A stretch of DNA of 64,000 nucleotides from Geomonas subterranea. Its GTDB lineage: Bacteria; Desulfobacterota; Desulfuromonadia; Geobacterales; Geobacteraceae. The stretch's first letter is position 1. Each line of letters begins with the position of its first letter. The translations under genes were made by a program, and so were the position numbers. The notes under the pieces are model-generated. The model saw nothing but the letters and a program-made list of their open reading frames with translations. It was not told where the DNA came from and searched no databases. Of the stretch, positions 9,116 to 17,789 are shown piece after piece. The stretch covers positions 372,001-436,000 of the forward strand of contig NZ_CP077683.1 in the NCBI RefSeq assembly GCF_019063845.1, written 5' to 3'.

Positions 9116-9862
9116 CTATTTCATCCTCTCGATTATGCCCATTTCGTCAGTTCTGATAACTTGAATGGTTTTGCTGGGAGGGAAATTGATTATTGCAAAT
9201 TTTTCATATACCCTCAGCACATTACAGTAAATAGGTTTCTGGTTATATTTCATAGTTACGAATCCTATATTTTTAGGTTTAGACACATCTTCGTTAGCTC
9301 GCTGCTGTCCAAAAAATGAAAAAATCATAGTGCCGAGTAGTAAAGCAAATGACATCAAGTATACATAGTTATTTTTTTTAGAATCTTTAAGCTTGTAAAC
9401 AACCATCAGAACAAATGAACACAAACCCCCTAGTCCCCATGGAGCATCTGTTGCGCCATGATATGGTTGCTTTATATAAATAGCGCTGAGTAAAACCGAT
9501 CCTATCAGTATGATTAAGTATATTGCGTATCTGACTACAACCGCGCCACTGCCAATTTTATTTATAAAGTATCTGATCAGCAAAATGACACATAGGATAA
9601 TTATTCCCAAAAACATTGGCCCCAATAATAGTGGCAACCAAATCAAAGTGTTATTGAAATAATCTACAAATGAAAATGGCGGACAGACACTTTCAATCTT
9701 CAACGTTTCCAGATAGCTTCTCTCAAACATATATGAGCATATAGTTATCAAGCCTGTAAGCATGCCGAAATTATGTGCAATATATTTCAGCGGTGCTTTT
9801 TCAAAGTGTGTAATATTCACATCTGAATCTGACGGATTTGATTCGTTCATTACATTTTCCAT
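9116..9862 (-). CDS. AT-rich hypothetical membrane protein
   Basis: The 248-residue product has a polar start (MENVMNESNPSDSDVNITHF) and about five hydrophobic segments between residues 35 and 185. A soluble C-terminal region of about 55 residues follows (GFVTMKYNQKPIYCNVLRVYEKFAIINFPPSKTIQ, cited by ends GFVTMKYN and FPPSKTIQ) that looks like a small beta domain. Codon use is strongly AT-biased compared with flanking genes, which points to horizontal acquisition. It stands between a family-A repeat and a fragment of repeat family B. I do not recognise the family, and a role cannot be assigned. Confidence 0.6.
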   Translation of the reverse strand: MENVMNESNPSDSDVNITHFEKAPLKYIAHNFGMLTGLITICSYMFERSYLETLKIESVCPPFSFVDYFNNTLIWLPLLLGPMFLGIIILCVILLIRYFINKIGSGAVVVRYAIYLIILIGSVLLSAIYIKQPYHGATDAPWGLGGLCSFVLMVVYKLKDSKKNNYVYLMSFALLLGTMIFSFFGQQRANEDVSKPKNIGFVTMKYNQKPIYCNVLRVYEKFAIINFPPSKTIQVIRTDEMGIIERMK

Positions 9863-10023
9863 TTATGTTTATTGGTACGCCAAGTGCGTAAGACACTCAG
9901 GGCTTATGTGTGATGAGAAGGGGGTGACGCGTAAGAAGGCTGGGGGAAGGCTCGGGGCTTGCCATGTTGCAAGGTGATGACAGAGATTGCAACTTCGCGA
10001 GCCTGACCCCAGCCTCCCAAATC

Positions 10024-10044
10024 TCAAAATATCAAGAACGTCCC
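10024..10044. repeat. Repeat family B, partial copy 1 (right end only)
   Basis: The sequence CAAAATATCAAGAACGTCCCC matches the right end of the family-B repeats at 14055 and 18228 except for one base (AAGAAC versus AACAAC). The left part is absent. Confidence 0.5.
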
Positions 10045-10076
10045 CCGATGCCCCGTGGGGCTGACCCCTCTGACCC

Positions 10077-10640
10077 TTAAGTACCAATCTCCTGTAATGT
10101 GCCAATTACCGCATCGCACCTTTCCGATATATCAATGGCATTGAGGCACACCACACGGTGGCCCCAATCATGAAGGAGTTGACATATTCGAGAATTGATC
10201 CGTTGATGGAAGATCTTATGCTCAGAACGATAACCGTCACTTTCAAAAGGAATTAAGCCATAAGGAAAGTAGACGTGAAGGTCATACCGATTCGCTTCCT
10301 GGCGGCAAATTTCAACGAAAGCTTCCACCTCGCTTGCTGGCAACCCTGCAGCATCTCTTTCAAGCCAATATGCTGCTAAATCAATGAAAGATCGATCAGT
10401 GAAGTACCCGTCCCGTCCGTCTTCAAGTGCGAGTTTGCGTTCAAGGTAAGCATATTGAAAACTTCTGAGTTCTTCTGGTTGCATTCGGTCCATGCTTCCG
10501 AACCCCCTCTCGGCTAGAAGCCGTCGTGCATCGACTGTAATGAAAGCCGGCAGCAGAATGCAAAATCGTGGGTCAGTTTGGAGTCTTAATGCTAGAGTAG
10601 TCTTCCCCGTGCTGCTCGATCCTGTGAATGCAACTTTCAC
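10077..10640 (-). CDS. P-loop ATPase/kinase of the NadR/AAA_28 type
   Basis: The 187-residue protein opens with a Walker A motif GSSSTGKTT at residues 7-15, then a helical domain. The lid-like segment YFTDRSFIDLAAYWLE and the DLHVYFPYGLIPFESDGYR segment fit the NadR-like kinase/AAA_28 fold. Such enzymes phosphorylate small metabolites or nucleosides, but the substrate here is unknown. The GTG start at 10640 lies inside the 3' end of the radical SAM gene (68-bp overlap in another frame) with GGAG upstream, so the genes are co-transcribed and probably coupled. It is the third gene of the HD, radical SAM, kinase cassette. Confidence 0.8.
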   Translation of the reverse strand: MKVAFTGSSSTGKTTLALRLQTDPRFCILLPAFITVDARRLLAERGFGSMDRMQPEELRSFQYAYLERKLALEDGRDGYFTDRSFIDLAAYWLERDAAGLPASEVEAFVEICRQEANRYDLHVYFPYGLIPFESDGYRSEHKIFHQRINSRICQLLHDWGHRVVCLNAIDISERCDAVIGTLQEIGT

Positions 10641-12054
10641 GAAAGTCTCCGTTTTTATATTTTAAGGGCAATTTTTTATTCGTGAGGCCTGCACTGCTTA
10701 GAACAAGTCGTGCTTCATCTGCAACGGCAGGCGGTAAGGACGCAAGGGACTCAGGAGTAAAATACCTCTGATGAAATTCATAAAAAAGCTCTTTCAGCTC
10801 ATTTTTAGTCAGAAATTGGGACGGCATGACTGGTTCGCCATGAGTGGACTCCGCGAGTTCTGCAAGATGTGACGGCGAAATCAGACCGAGTGCAAGCGCT
10901 TCGTCGCAAAGAGGGGTGCCTGGATAGGGAACCATAAACGAGATGTGCGGAACGTGGGGGCCGAGTTGTTGCAACCGCGAAGCAAAATCCATCGAAGCGT
11001 TGACAGTTTCCCTAGTTTCTAGTGGAGCTCCAATAATCCAGTTTGTTCGTACTACATCGGCAGCAATGAGTGCAGTCACAACAGCCCGCTCACACACGTT
11101 AGTCTCGAACCCTTTTCGGTAAGTTTCTAGTATCGCGGGACTGCCACTTTCGATGCCAAGCCAAAGGCAACGGCAGCCTGCCCTTTTCAATAGAGGTGCG
11201 ATTTTTTCACAACGCACGAGACTGTCGGGACGGACATTAGCGTCGAACTTTATTTTTAGTCCACGTTCAATAATCCCCTCAAGAAGGCATGCTAGATGGC
11301 TAGGTGAAGCTGCAAAATCGTCATCGGTGAAAAAGAAAGAGGAGAACCCTTTCGCACTGAAGTGTGCAATCGTCTCGACTACTTGAGCTACGGGTCGAAA
11401 TGAAATCTGTTGCCGATCACGCGAGGCTAGGCAGTAGCTGCATCGTCCAGGGCAGCCACGCGAAAACTCTATGAGCATCCTATCGCCTTGATAGAGGTCT
11501 AGATTGTGAGCCAGCACTTCGAGTGGCCAAGGTTGTGCAGTTTGCAAATTGAATGCGTGAGGAAGGGTGGGAGCCTTCTTTCCTGGTACCCAAACATTTG
11601 GAAGTTCTGCCAGAGCCGACACTATCTCCATTCGGTTAGCGCCAGCCGCGAGCGCCTGCGCCAAAACGGCGATGGCAGACTCCCCGTCACCACGCACCAT
11701 GGCATCAGCATTTGCTCCAGCGTTTAATGCCGATTGCCAGCTGTGGGTGACATACTTACCACCGAGAACAATCAAGACCTCAGGCATTTCGGTACGAATT
11801 ACCTTCATCAACTCTAAGGCGGATGGAAAAGTAGGTGAGCAAACCGATATGCCAACTGCGTCTGGTTTACTCAAAACTAAGTATTCTACAACGTCCGCAG
11901 CATCCCATCCTAAAGACTCCGCGTCAACAACATCCACACGGACGTCTTTAATGGCCTGTACTTCGGCAGCAAGAGAGAGAAGCCCGGAGGGGACGCGACG
12001 TCTAGGCACCGCCCGCGTCTTGAACAAAGGAAGGATAAGCGTTAATTTTCGCAT
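10573..12054 (-). CDS. Cobalamin-binding-type radical SAM enzyme
   Basis: The 493-residue protein has an N-terminal Rossmann-like B12-binding-type domain (residues 1-135: SKPDAVGISVCSPTFPSA, VLIVLGGKYVTHSW). A radical SAM core follows with CPGRCSYC (Cys201, Cys205, Cys208), the FTDDDF strand and the LWLGIESGSP motif. The canonical DxHxxG cobalamin histidine is not evident, so the domain may bind no cobalamin. The start at 12054 (MRKLTLILPLF) fits the domain; the open frame extends upstream to 12300 but would run inside the HD gene. It overlaps the HD gene by 13 bp. Related enzymes methylate or rearrange unactivated carbons; the substrate is unknown. Confidence 0.85.
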   Translation of the reverse strand: MRKLTLILPLFKTRAVPRRRVPSGLLSLAAEVQAIKDVRVDVVDAESLGWDAADVVEYLVLSKPDAVGISVCSPTFPSALELMKVIRTEMPEVLIVLGGKYVTHSWQSALNAGANADAMVRGDGESAIAVLAQALAAGANRMEIVSALAELPNVWVPGKKAPTLPHAFNLQTAQPWPLEVLAHNLDLYQGDRMLIEFSRGCPGRCSYCLASRDRQQISFRPVAQVVETIAHFSAKGFSSFFFTDDDFAASPSHLACLLEGIIERGLKIKFDANVRPDSLVRCEKIAPLLKRAGCRCLWLGIESGSPAILETYRKGFETNVCERAVVTALIAADVVRTNWIIGAPLETRETVNASMDFASRLQQLGPHVPHISFMVPYPGTPLCDEALALGLISPSHLAELAESTHGEPVMPSQFLTKNELKELFYEFHQRYFTPESLASLPPAVADEARLVLSSAGLTNKKLPLKYKNGDFRESCIHRIEQHGEDYSSIKTPN

Positions 12055-13763
12055 GAGAAAAACCTGTTGATATTCTGGACTGTTGCATCGATAGCCGCGT
12101 CTGCTGACTCTTTTGTCGGATATGTTTGCCAGATGGTGGCACCCGATCCTAGTTGGTGCTCGGAGTAAGAGACGAAGTATTTGATCGGCACAGCACCTTC
12201 CAGCCGACTGAACCTGCTGAGGTAAAGGATCCTTTCCGAACCGTCCGAGACTGGGAGCCGACAAATCGCATATGGTGTTGCGAACTCGTTCTGATCCCAA
12301 GGGAGGATACCCTGCTGTTCGATCGCAAGGTGAGCAAGGTCGTAAATGAAACGGCCCGGCATGGATTGGCAGTCCTGCAGAATAAGTACGCGGTCTCTGC
12401 GGTCAACAGCTGGCATTCGCCCTGCGAGCACACTCGTCCAGCCTTTCTCACTCGTGATGAAGGAATCAAGACTCCCGGATGCAACCCTGTTTATAAGCGA
12501 CACGTAAGCATCGTTATCCGCCCGGGATTCAAAAAGTTCAAGTAACTCCAACCGGAGCCCACGTGCTGCAAGGAACTCTTTTCGACTGAAACTCCCACTA
12601 GACGTAAGCCAGTCATCGGCGTTGCATAATCCGGCAATTTTTGACCACTGAGCTGCGTGTTCTGCCAGTGCGTCGCCAGCAAAAAGTAAGCGTGCATCGC
12701 CGACCACAACGTCGACACCCTCATTTAAAAGAGCTGCAACTCTCTCAGATGTCTGCTCCAGCGGCGTGGCATAGACCCAGCGGCACTCTGGATTCTGCCG
12801 CACAATTTTCAGGAACTGCTGGATATTTTCCTCTGGAATATCCAATCCGAGAATAGCAATGAGCTTAAACTTCGAAAGGTCCAAATGCGGAACCGTCTTT
12901 TCCCAAAATTTCGGAGGAGAACCTGTGCGCTCCTTGTCGCAAATGACAGTAGTTGAGAAGCCAGCCATATCGAGGGCGCTCTTAGACATGCCGGCCTGTA
13001 TGATGCCATGGGCATTACAATAGGAAAACACAGCTGCACCTCGCACTGTATTGAAAATGTGACCGGCGGAGGGACGTCTTCTGACAGGAATTAACTTTAT
13101 TGGCCATGTGATCGGTGTGCCCAGCAGTTCGTCAACCAGTCGCTCTAGTTGCAGCCCCGCATGTGTCATTTGATCGACTAGAAGCTGCACTTCAGTTCCC
13201 ATCTGGCTTGCATACAGCCTGACACCGAGGATACTTCGGACGCTAAGATGGTGCGGTGCTTGTGTTTGGTGGACGTGTGCGATAACAGGTTCCTGTTTTA
13301 AATAGTCCTCGGCCCGCCGATAATCTAGGTCCAATGCGTCCGCTAGACGCAAAAGTGACGCCAGAACGCCTGTGCGTATTCCACTCTCAGAATGAACCGC
13401 GTCAGCATCATAATCTCGTCGATGCCATTCGCATAAAGTGGATACTATTTCAGCTTCGACAGTAGTGAAAGGTAGCTTGGTTTCCTCAGCAAGCGCACGA
13501 ACGAGCTCGGCGGAAACCACATGATGGTTTTCTCTGTCCTTTGCCATACCGATGTCATGTAGGAGCGCTGCGGCACAAACGAGGTCTCGCTCGTACACCG
13601 AGAGCGGAAGTAACGCGCACAAGCGACCAATGATCGCGTGAACGCGTTGTGCGTGCAGTGGGCCATGATCATTCATGCCTTTAGAAAGGGCGAGTGCTTT
13701 AGCACTAACCATGTAAGGAAGGCTTGCCACAAAGACTGCGCGTTCCTGAGATTGGTCGTACAT
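12042..13763 (-). CDS. HD-domain phosphohydrolase-like protein with a large C-terminal region
   Basis: Residues about 20-210 form an HD domain: His37 in MNDHGPLHAQRVH, the His69-Asp70 pair in AALLHDIGMAKD, histidines at 80-81 and a further Asp at 142 in LLRLADALDLD. These are the usual metal ligands, so hydrolysis of a phosphate ester or nucleotide is likely. Residues about 240-400 (AAVFSYCNAHGIIQAGMSKS, LIAILGLDIPEEN) faintly resemble the DHH phosphoesterase fold but lack its aspartates. The last 170 residues match nothing I know. It is the first gene of a three-gene minus-strand operon with a radical SAM enzyme and a kinase, and a family-A repeat lies just upstream. Confidence 0.75.
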   Translation of the reverse strand: MYDQSQERAVFVASLPYMVSAKALALSKGMNDHGPLHAQRVHAIIGRLCALLPLSVYERDLVCAAALLHDIGMAKDRENHHVVSAELVRALAEETKLPFTTVEAEIVSTLCEWHRRDYDADAVHSESGIRTGVLASLLRLADALDLDYRRAEDYLKQEPVIAHVHQTQAPHHLSVRSILGVRLYASQMGTEVQLLVDQMTHAGLQLERLVDELLGTPITWPIKLIPVRRRPSAGHIFNTVRGAAVFSYCNAHGIIQAGMSKSALDMAGFSTTVICDKERTGSPPKFWEKTVPHLDLSKFKLIAILGLDIPEENIQQFLKIVRQNPECRWVYATPLEQTSERVAALLNEGVDVVVGDARLLFAGDALAEHAAQWSKIAGLCNADDWLTSSGSFSRKEFLAARGLRLELLELFESRADNDAYVSLINRVASGSLDSFITSEKGWTSVLAGRMPAVDRRDRVLILQDCQSMPGRFIYDLAHLAIEQQGILPWDQNEFATPYAICRLPVSDGSERILYLSRFSRLEGAVPIKYFVSYSEHQLGSGATIWQTYPTKESADAAIDATVQNINRFFSCEN

Positions 13764-13801
13764 TTCTAAGCTCCGGTCGTAACTATGTTTGTGGGGATTA
13801 A

Positions 13802-13871
13802 GGGGACGGAGTTGATCTGTTGACTATTCCTGCCGTTTTCTGCTCTCAGTCAACTAATCAACTCCGTCCCC
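13802..13871. repeat. Repeat family A, copy 3
   Basis: It is identical to copy 2 across the hairpin, including GGGGACGGAGTTGAT and ATCAACTCCGTCCCC arms and flanking GATTAA / TTGCTT. It lies 38 bp upstream of the HD gene start, so together with copy 2 it brackets the interval 9.0-13.8 kb. Confidence 0.85.
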
Positions 13872-14054
13872 CTTGCTTACAGCTTAGAAAAGAGGTGAAC
13901 ATTCTATAATCCGTCAGCCAACTGAATAAGCTGCTCTTTTACATTTGCGCGGCAGCTCCTTCCAACCTTCGCTGCACTACTGCATATCCCAGTTGCCATG
14001 CCTCAGGGACTGACAAGATAAACGCGTCAGGATGTTGCGATACCCAAGCCCTGA

Positions 14055-14165
14055 GGGGACGTTGTTAAGATTTTGATATTTGAGCAGTGTGGGCCAACAG
14101 GAACGCTTGAATGTTCACCCAGGCATCGAGGAAATTACAAAAATCAAAATATCAACAACGTCCCC
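14055..14165. repeat. Repeat family B, copy 2 (full)
   Basis: The ends GGGGACGTTGTT and AACAACGTCCCC are inverted copies, and next to them TTTTGATATTTG and CAAAATATC also pair imperfectly. The middle carries AACGCTTGAATGTTCACCC. A full copy occurs at 18228 and right-half copies at 14187 and 10024. Confidence 0.75.
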
Positions 14166-14186
14166 CCTTGTCACCCCCTTGTCCGA

Positions 14187-14250
14187 AACGCTTGAATGTT
14201 CACCCAGGCATCAAGGGAATTACAAAAAACAAAATATCAACAACGTCCCC
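14187..14250. repeat. Repeat family B, partial copy 3
   Basis: The right half is repeated directly after copy 2: AACGCTTGAATGTTCACCC, GGCATC, then AAAATATCAACAACGTCCCC. The left arm is missing. It abuts the RelA-like tail fragment at 14258. Confidence 0.7.
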
Positions 14251-14257
14251 CCTGTCA

Positions 14258-14383
14258 TACACCTCGATCAGGCACTGTCTCTATCTCTACGACCATGAGA
14301 AGTTCCCACGCATCCTGTCGAGAAGGAACAGGGAGCGTTTCGTCGCATGGTTGAAGGCCAACCAGCTGGCGTCCGAAACATAG
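14258..14383 (+). pseudogene. Fragment of a RelA/SpoT-domain gene (C-terminal 41 codons)
   Basis: The frame reads YTSIRHCLYLYDHEKFPRIL and then SRRNRERF, VAWLKANQ, ending at TAG. It is nearly the same as the last part of the protein at 4411-5484 (YTSIRHCLYLYDQEKFSRIL, SRRNRERF, AVWLKANQ). DNA identity is also high. No start codon or synthetase domain is attached. The fragment begins immediately after a family-B repeat. It is a remnant of a second copy of that gene, cut by rearrangement. Confidence 0.8.
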
Positions 14384-14468
14384 CGGCCATGATCGCCTGT
14401 TTCTGATCCGTGGCCCCTTTGCGCTGGTTTTGGCGTGGTTTGCGTCCCACTTGGAGCTGCTAGACGAT

Positions 14469-15797
14469 TCACGGCTGACTTGGTGCTATTCCACTTGGAG
14501 CGGGCACGTTCATCTTCATCGATCTCATTTGCGCGTTTTGGGCCTTTGCCCGGTACGCCGCGAACTGAGGTATGGCTATGGCGGCCAGAATGCCTATGAT
14601 CGCGACCGTCACGAGGACGCCGCCGGCCGAGCCGCCTACGCCCATGCGGGGCATGAACATGGCGAAGAACCAAGCGAAAGAATTACGCGGGGGCGGGGCG
14701 ACGAAAGGATTATTGACCCGGGCTGCACGCTTGACGAGCCAGGGGTAGTCGGAAATGAGCTCGTGCAGCGACATCCAGAAGCCCCTGCTTTGCTCGGTCT
14801 GATCAAGGTACGCGTCGATGTTCACCTCGGCCCAGAGCTTCTCGCCGGCGGAGAGGGCGATGAGCCCTTTCAGCGCGCTTTCGGTGCTGTCGCAGCAGGC
14901 CCTGCCGAATTGGTCACAGGTGTACTCGCGGGCGCGGGAGTAGGCGGCTCCTATCAGCGGGAACAGGCTTGCGGGCCAAAGAAACGGCGCCCATTGCAGG
15001 TGCTTCTGTTTGATGTGACCCAGTTCGTGGCCGATGTAGAAGTTGATGGAGTCGGGGCGGTCGGCCAGGGCGTGGATGACGTTCGAGTAGAGCACCACGA
15101 AGTTCCGGCCCAGGAACCTGGTGGCGAAGGCGTTGAGGAAGCCGCTGCCGTTGATCAGGTACGCCTCGGGCTGGTCGCTCAGGCCGAGCGTCTTGCAGCA
15201 GTGGAGATACCGGTTGTAAAGGTCGGGGAACTGGGTCGGCGAGAGCTTGATGCCGTTTCCTTTGAGGTGCGCTATGAGTGCGGACTGCCCGATTACGAGT
15301 GCGAGCGCGAACGCGGGGAGGAGGGCTAGAAACACCCCCTGCGTCATGAGCATGAGGCCGAGCCAGTAGACTACCGCGACTAGCGCCTGGATCTTGAACA
15401 GGGTGTTTTCACGGGGGTAGATGAGGGCGCCGACGTTGACGGGGCGGACGATGCCCGGGACTCTCGCTGCGCTTTCGTCCTGTGGCGCGCATTTGGCGTA
15501 GACCACGTGGCACTTCGGGCAGGAAGCGGCATCGAAGACGCTGTCGGACCCTTGCCTTTGGTAGCCGCACTTGGGGCACTTCGGGAGCTGTGTGTTTGTT
15601 GCGGATCCTTCCGCCATAAAGGCCGTCACGTCGTCCATCGCACCGGCCTGCAGCGCCGCGGCATCCCTTGAGAACACGAAGTTGGTTTTGCACCGGGGGC
15701 AACTGGTAACGGTTCCGTTGGGAGGACATTTGTCAAAGGGGACGGATTTACTCAGTCCGCACGAAGGACAGGTGACAGCGACCATGGGGGAAGACAT
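14469..15797 (-). CDS. M48 metallopeptidase with zinc ribbons and a C-terminal pilin-like helix
   Basis: The 442-residue protein has three parts. Residues 8-103 contain zinc-ribbon cysteine pairs (CPSC, CPRC, CPKC, CPKC). Residues 130-345 form an M48 peptidase with two membrane helices (135-172), the metal motif HELGH at 257-261 and the downstream EYTCDQFG with Glu291 as likely third ligand. Residues 396-423 read VTVAIIGILAAIAIPQFAAY and then RAKA, almost the same as the N-terminal helix of type IV pilins, but without the preceding G-FTLIE processing site. It is probably an inner-membrane protease; the pilin-like helix may be a membrane anchor or a bait for pilus machinery. It is a single gene. 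Confidence 0.85.
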   Translation of the reverse strand: MSSPMVAVTCPSCGLSKSVPFDKCPPNGTVTSCPRCKTNFVFSRDAAALQAGAMDDVTAFMAEGSATNTQLPKCPKCGYQRQGSDSVFDAASCPKCHVVYAKCAPQDESAARVPGIVRPVNVGALIYPRENTLFKIQALVAVVYWLGLMLMTQGVFLALLPAFALALVIGQSALIAHLKGNGIKLSPTQFPDLYNRYLHCCKTLGLSDQPEAYLINGSGFLNAFATRFLGRNFVVLYSNVIHALADRPDSINFYIGHELGHIKQKHLQWAPFLWPASLFPLIGAAYSRAREYTCDQFGRACCDSTESALKGLIALSAGEKLWAEVNIDAYLDQTEQSRGFWMSLHELISDYPWLVKRAARVNNPFVAPPPRNSFAWFFAMFMPRMGVGGSAGGVLVTVAIIGILAAIAIPQFAAYRAKAQNAQMRSMKMNVPAPSGIAPSQP

Positions 15798-15834
15798 TGC
15801 AAAGATCCTTTCATTTCACTGAAGCGGACAAAGA

Positions 15835-15858
15835 AAAAGCCTTTGATTACCAAAGGCC
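15835..15858 (-). terminator. Rho-independent terminator-like hairpin, minus strand
   Basis: Read on the minus strand, GCCTTTG pairs with CAAAGGC around GTAAT and is followed by TTTTT. It would stop transcription coming from 16160 before the M48 gene starts at 15797. Confidence 0.6.
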
Positions 15859-16035
15859 TGTCATTGTTGTTGAAGGTGTATACTAATACAAATAATCCAC
15901 TGAATCAAAGTAAATTGATCCTTAGGACTACTGCTCCGGCAGAGTTTGCTTAGGACTTCAACCACCTCTTTCGCACGAAGACCCGGTTCTTTTCAGTCGT
16001 TATGGTAAGCCTAAATAATGGATTAAGGGGAATAA

Positions 16036-16105
16036 GGGGACGGAGTTGATCTATTGACTATTCCTGCCGTTTTCTGCTCTCAGTCAACTAATCAACTCCG
16101 TCCCT
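16036..16105. repeat. Repeat family A, copy 4
   Basis: It is the same hairpin with two changes (CTATTGACT for CTGTTGACT, and the right end GTCCCT). A partial duplication of the left flank (GATTAAGGGGAATAAGGGG) precedes it. Confidence 0.8.
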
Positions 16106-16159
16106 CTTGCTTCACGCCCCATTGATTGGTGTCGGTCCCGCTCGTGCTCCAGGTTCAGT

Positions 16160-17362
16160 TCAACCCTTCTTGCCAGACATGAGTGTAATCACGCCTTTCA
16201 AAAAATTTGTTTCCTGATTCCCTTTTTCCAATTCAACTGTAGATTCGCCTTTTGCAAGCTTAAAATTACGCTCTGTGTTTATTGCGGTATCTATTGACTT
16301 GTTGATAGATTCTTTGTTACCAAGTTTTAGTGCCATTTCTATACCAATCAACTTCAAGTCTATATTTGTGATTTCATTTTGAAAGTATTTTATATCATCA
16401 ATACTGGACTTGTATATTCGCATAAAAAAGAAGGCAAAAAGTTCAATTATAAAAATGATTGAAATCCTACTAGAAATGGATGAAGCGAGCCAATAGCCAT
16501 CTTTCCCGTTATGCTCATCACGTTTGATTTCAGTACTTGATGTGATCTTTTCTTTTGGTATGTTTGAAGAACTACGTGTTGTAGTAGGTTTAGTACTAGA
16601 CGAAATGTTGGAGTACGGGATAGCTCTATCATGGGAATACATTGTTGGAGATTCCGAAATTATTAATGTTAATAATATACCAATACCTCCGACGGCGGTT
16701 GCGCCACCTATTATTAGATTGATACGTCCTCTTCGTTCTAGATCGTTTAATTCAGATTGCAACCGTTCTTTCACTGCCTTCATGTGAGACCTGATAAATG
16801 CAGATAAATCATCCCCTTTGATTTTCGCTTCTACTTTATTTTCAAGTGAAGTTATATATTCGGCTAGAGTTTCATCTTTTAGATTATTCAAAATTTCTGA
16901 GGCTAATTTTGCCTTGTCTTGGTCGTTTAGTGCTGGTGGTAACGCTTTCAGTTTCAGTTTAATTTTTTCAATATCTTGATCATAATTATTTGTTGTTATT
17001 TTGTTTTCAATGTACTGTTCTTGTAATTTATCCAATGACGTAAATAATATACTTAACTCATCTTTGTCGATTGTCTTTTCTTTAGTATTGAATCCGTATT
17101 TTAAGTAATAGTTTACAAATAATATCAGACCTGAAAATGTAACTGTAAAACCAGAGACTATAGAATATAACCTGTCTTTTCTTATCTCGCTAATTGATTT
17201 GTAAGTATCTGTAGAGGTGAAAAGGTAAGTGACATCCTGGTAGAAAGCCATTATGCAGATACCCAATAAAATAAATGCTATTGAAGATGTCAAAATAATT
17301 GTTTTAGAGTTCCGCCTTTTGTAAAAAGCGTCTGATATTTTTTCTTCTGTTTCATTTTTCAA
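16160..17362 (-). CDS. AT-rich hypothetical membrane protein with coiled coil
   Basis: The product (400 residues) has two N-terminal membrane helices (TIILTSSIAFILLGICIMAF and YSIVSGFTVTFSGLILFVNY). A long charged helical region (about 95-225) with coiled-coil character follows, then a third helix (INLIIGGATAVGGIGILLTL), a Ser/Thr-rich linker and a fourth helix near residue 310. The last 80 residues are helical. A TTG start at 17362 is chosen because AGGAG lies eight bases upstream; an ATG at 17395 lacks a site. The gene is strongly AT-biased and isolated. The plan is reminiscent of membrane proteins in defence islands, but I recognise no family and no catalytic motif. Confidence 0.6.
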   Translation of the reverse strand: MKNETEEKISDAFYKRRNSKTIILTSSIAFILLGICIMAFYQDVTYLFTSTDTYKSISEIRKDRLYSIVSGFTVTFSGLILFVNYYLKYGFNTKEKTIDKDELSILFTSLDKLQEQYIENKITTNNYDQDIEKIKLKLKALPPALNDQDKAKLASEILNNLKDETLAEYITSLENKVEAKIKGDDLSAFIRSHMKAVKERLQSELNDLERRGRINLIIGGATAVGGIGILLTLIISESPTMYSHDRAIPYSNISSSTKPTTTRSSSNIPKEKITSSTEIKRDEHNGKDGYWLASSISSRISIIFIIELFAFFFMRIYKSSIDDIKYFQNEITNIDLKLIGIEMALKLGNKESINKSIDTAINTERNFKLAKGESTVELEKGNQETNFLKGVITLMSGKKG

Positions 17363-17789
17363 AATCTTATCTCCTGTGTTGCCTCTGGTTGGCATAATTT
17401 TGGGCTTTATCTTGTTGCATTTAATTCTGCTGTACCACGATGCTGATCCTCTTTTTATCCCAAGATCAGTTTCTCTGGGTGCCGGCTATGCACCAACGGG
17501 CGCGGCCTTGACCGGCGGCGTCAGCCGTCCGCGTTGTAGGTCGTGGTTGGGATCTGCCGTCTCAATTGACTTCGATTACGCCTAATTACGTTCCCTTTCA
17601 GGATGTTATCAACTTGTCAAAAACGGTCCCATTGTCACATATTCGGCGTGAAGATACTGGGGGGATACTGCGGGACAAGCGATGAACATCTGCGATATAT
17701 CACCCGGTCAATTTTCTGCGGTCATATCGCATGATCAAGTTGTCGACTTATCGATAGCCGGTCCCATTGCTCTTCCCGACCACTTCAAC
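17363..17789. other. Intergenic stretch without a recognisable gene
   Basis: Short frames on both strands lack ribosome sites and family resemblance. Composition shifts from AT-rich near 17400 back to GC-rich near 17500, marking the edge of the acquired segment. Confidence 0.4.
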
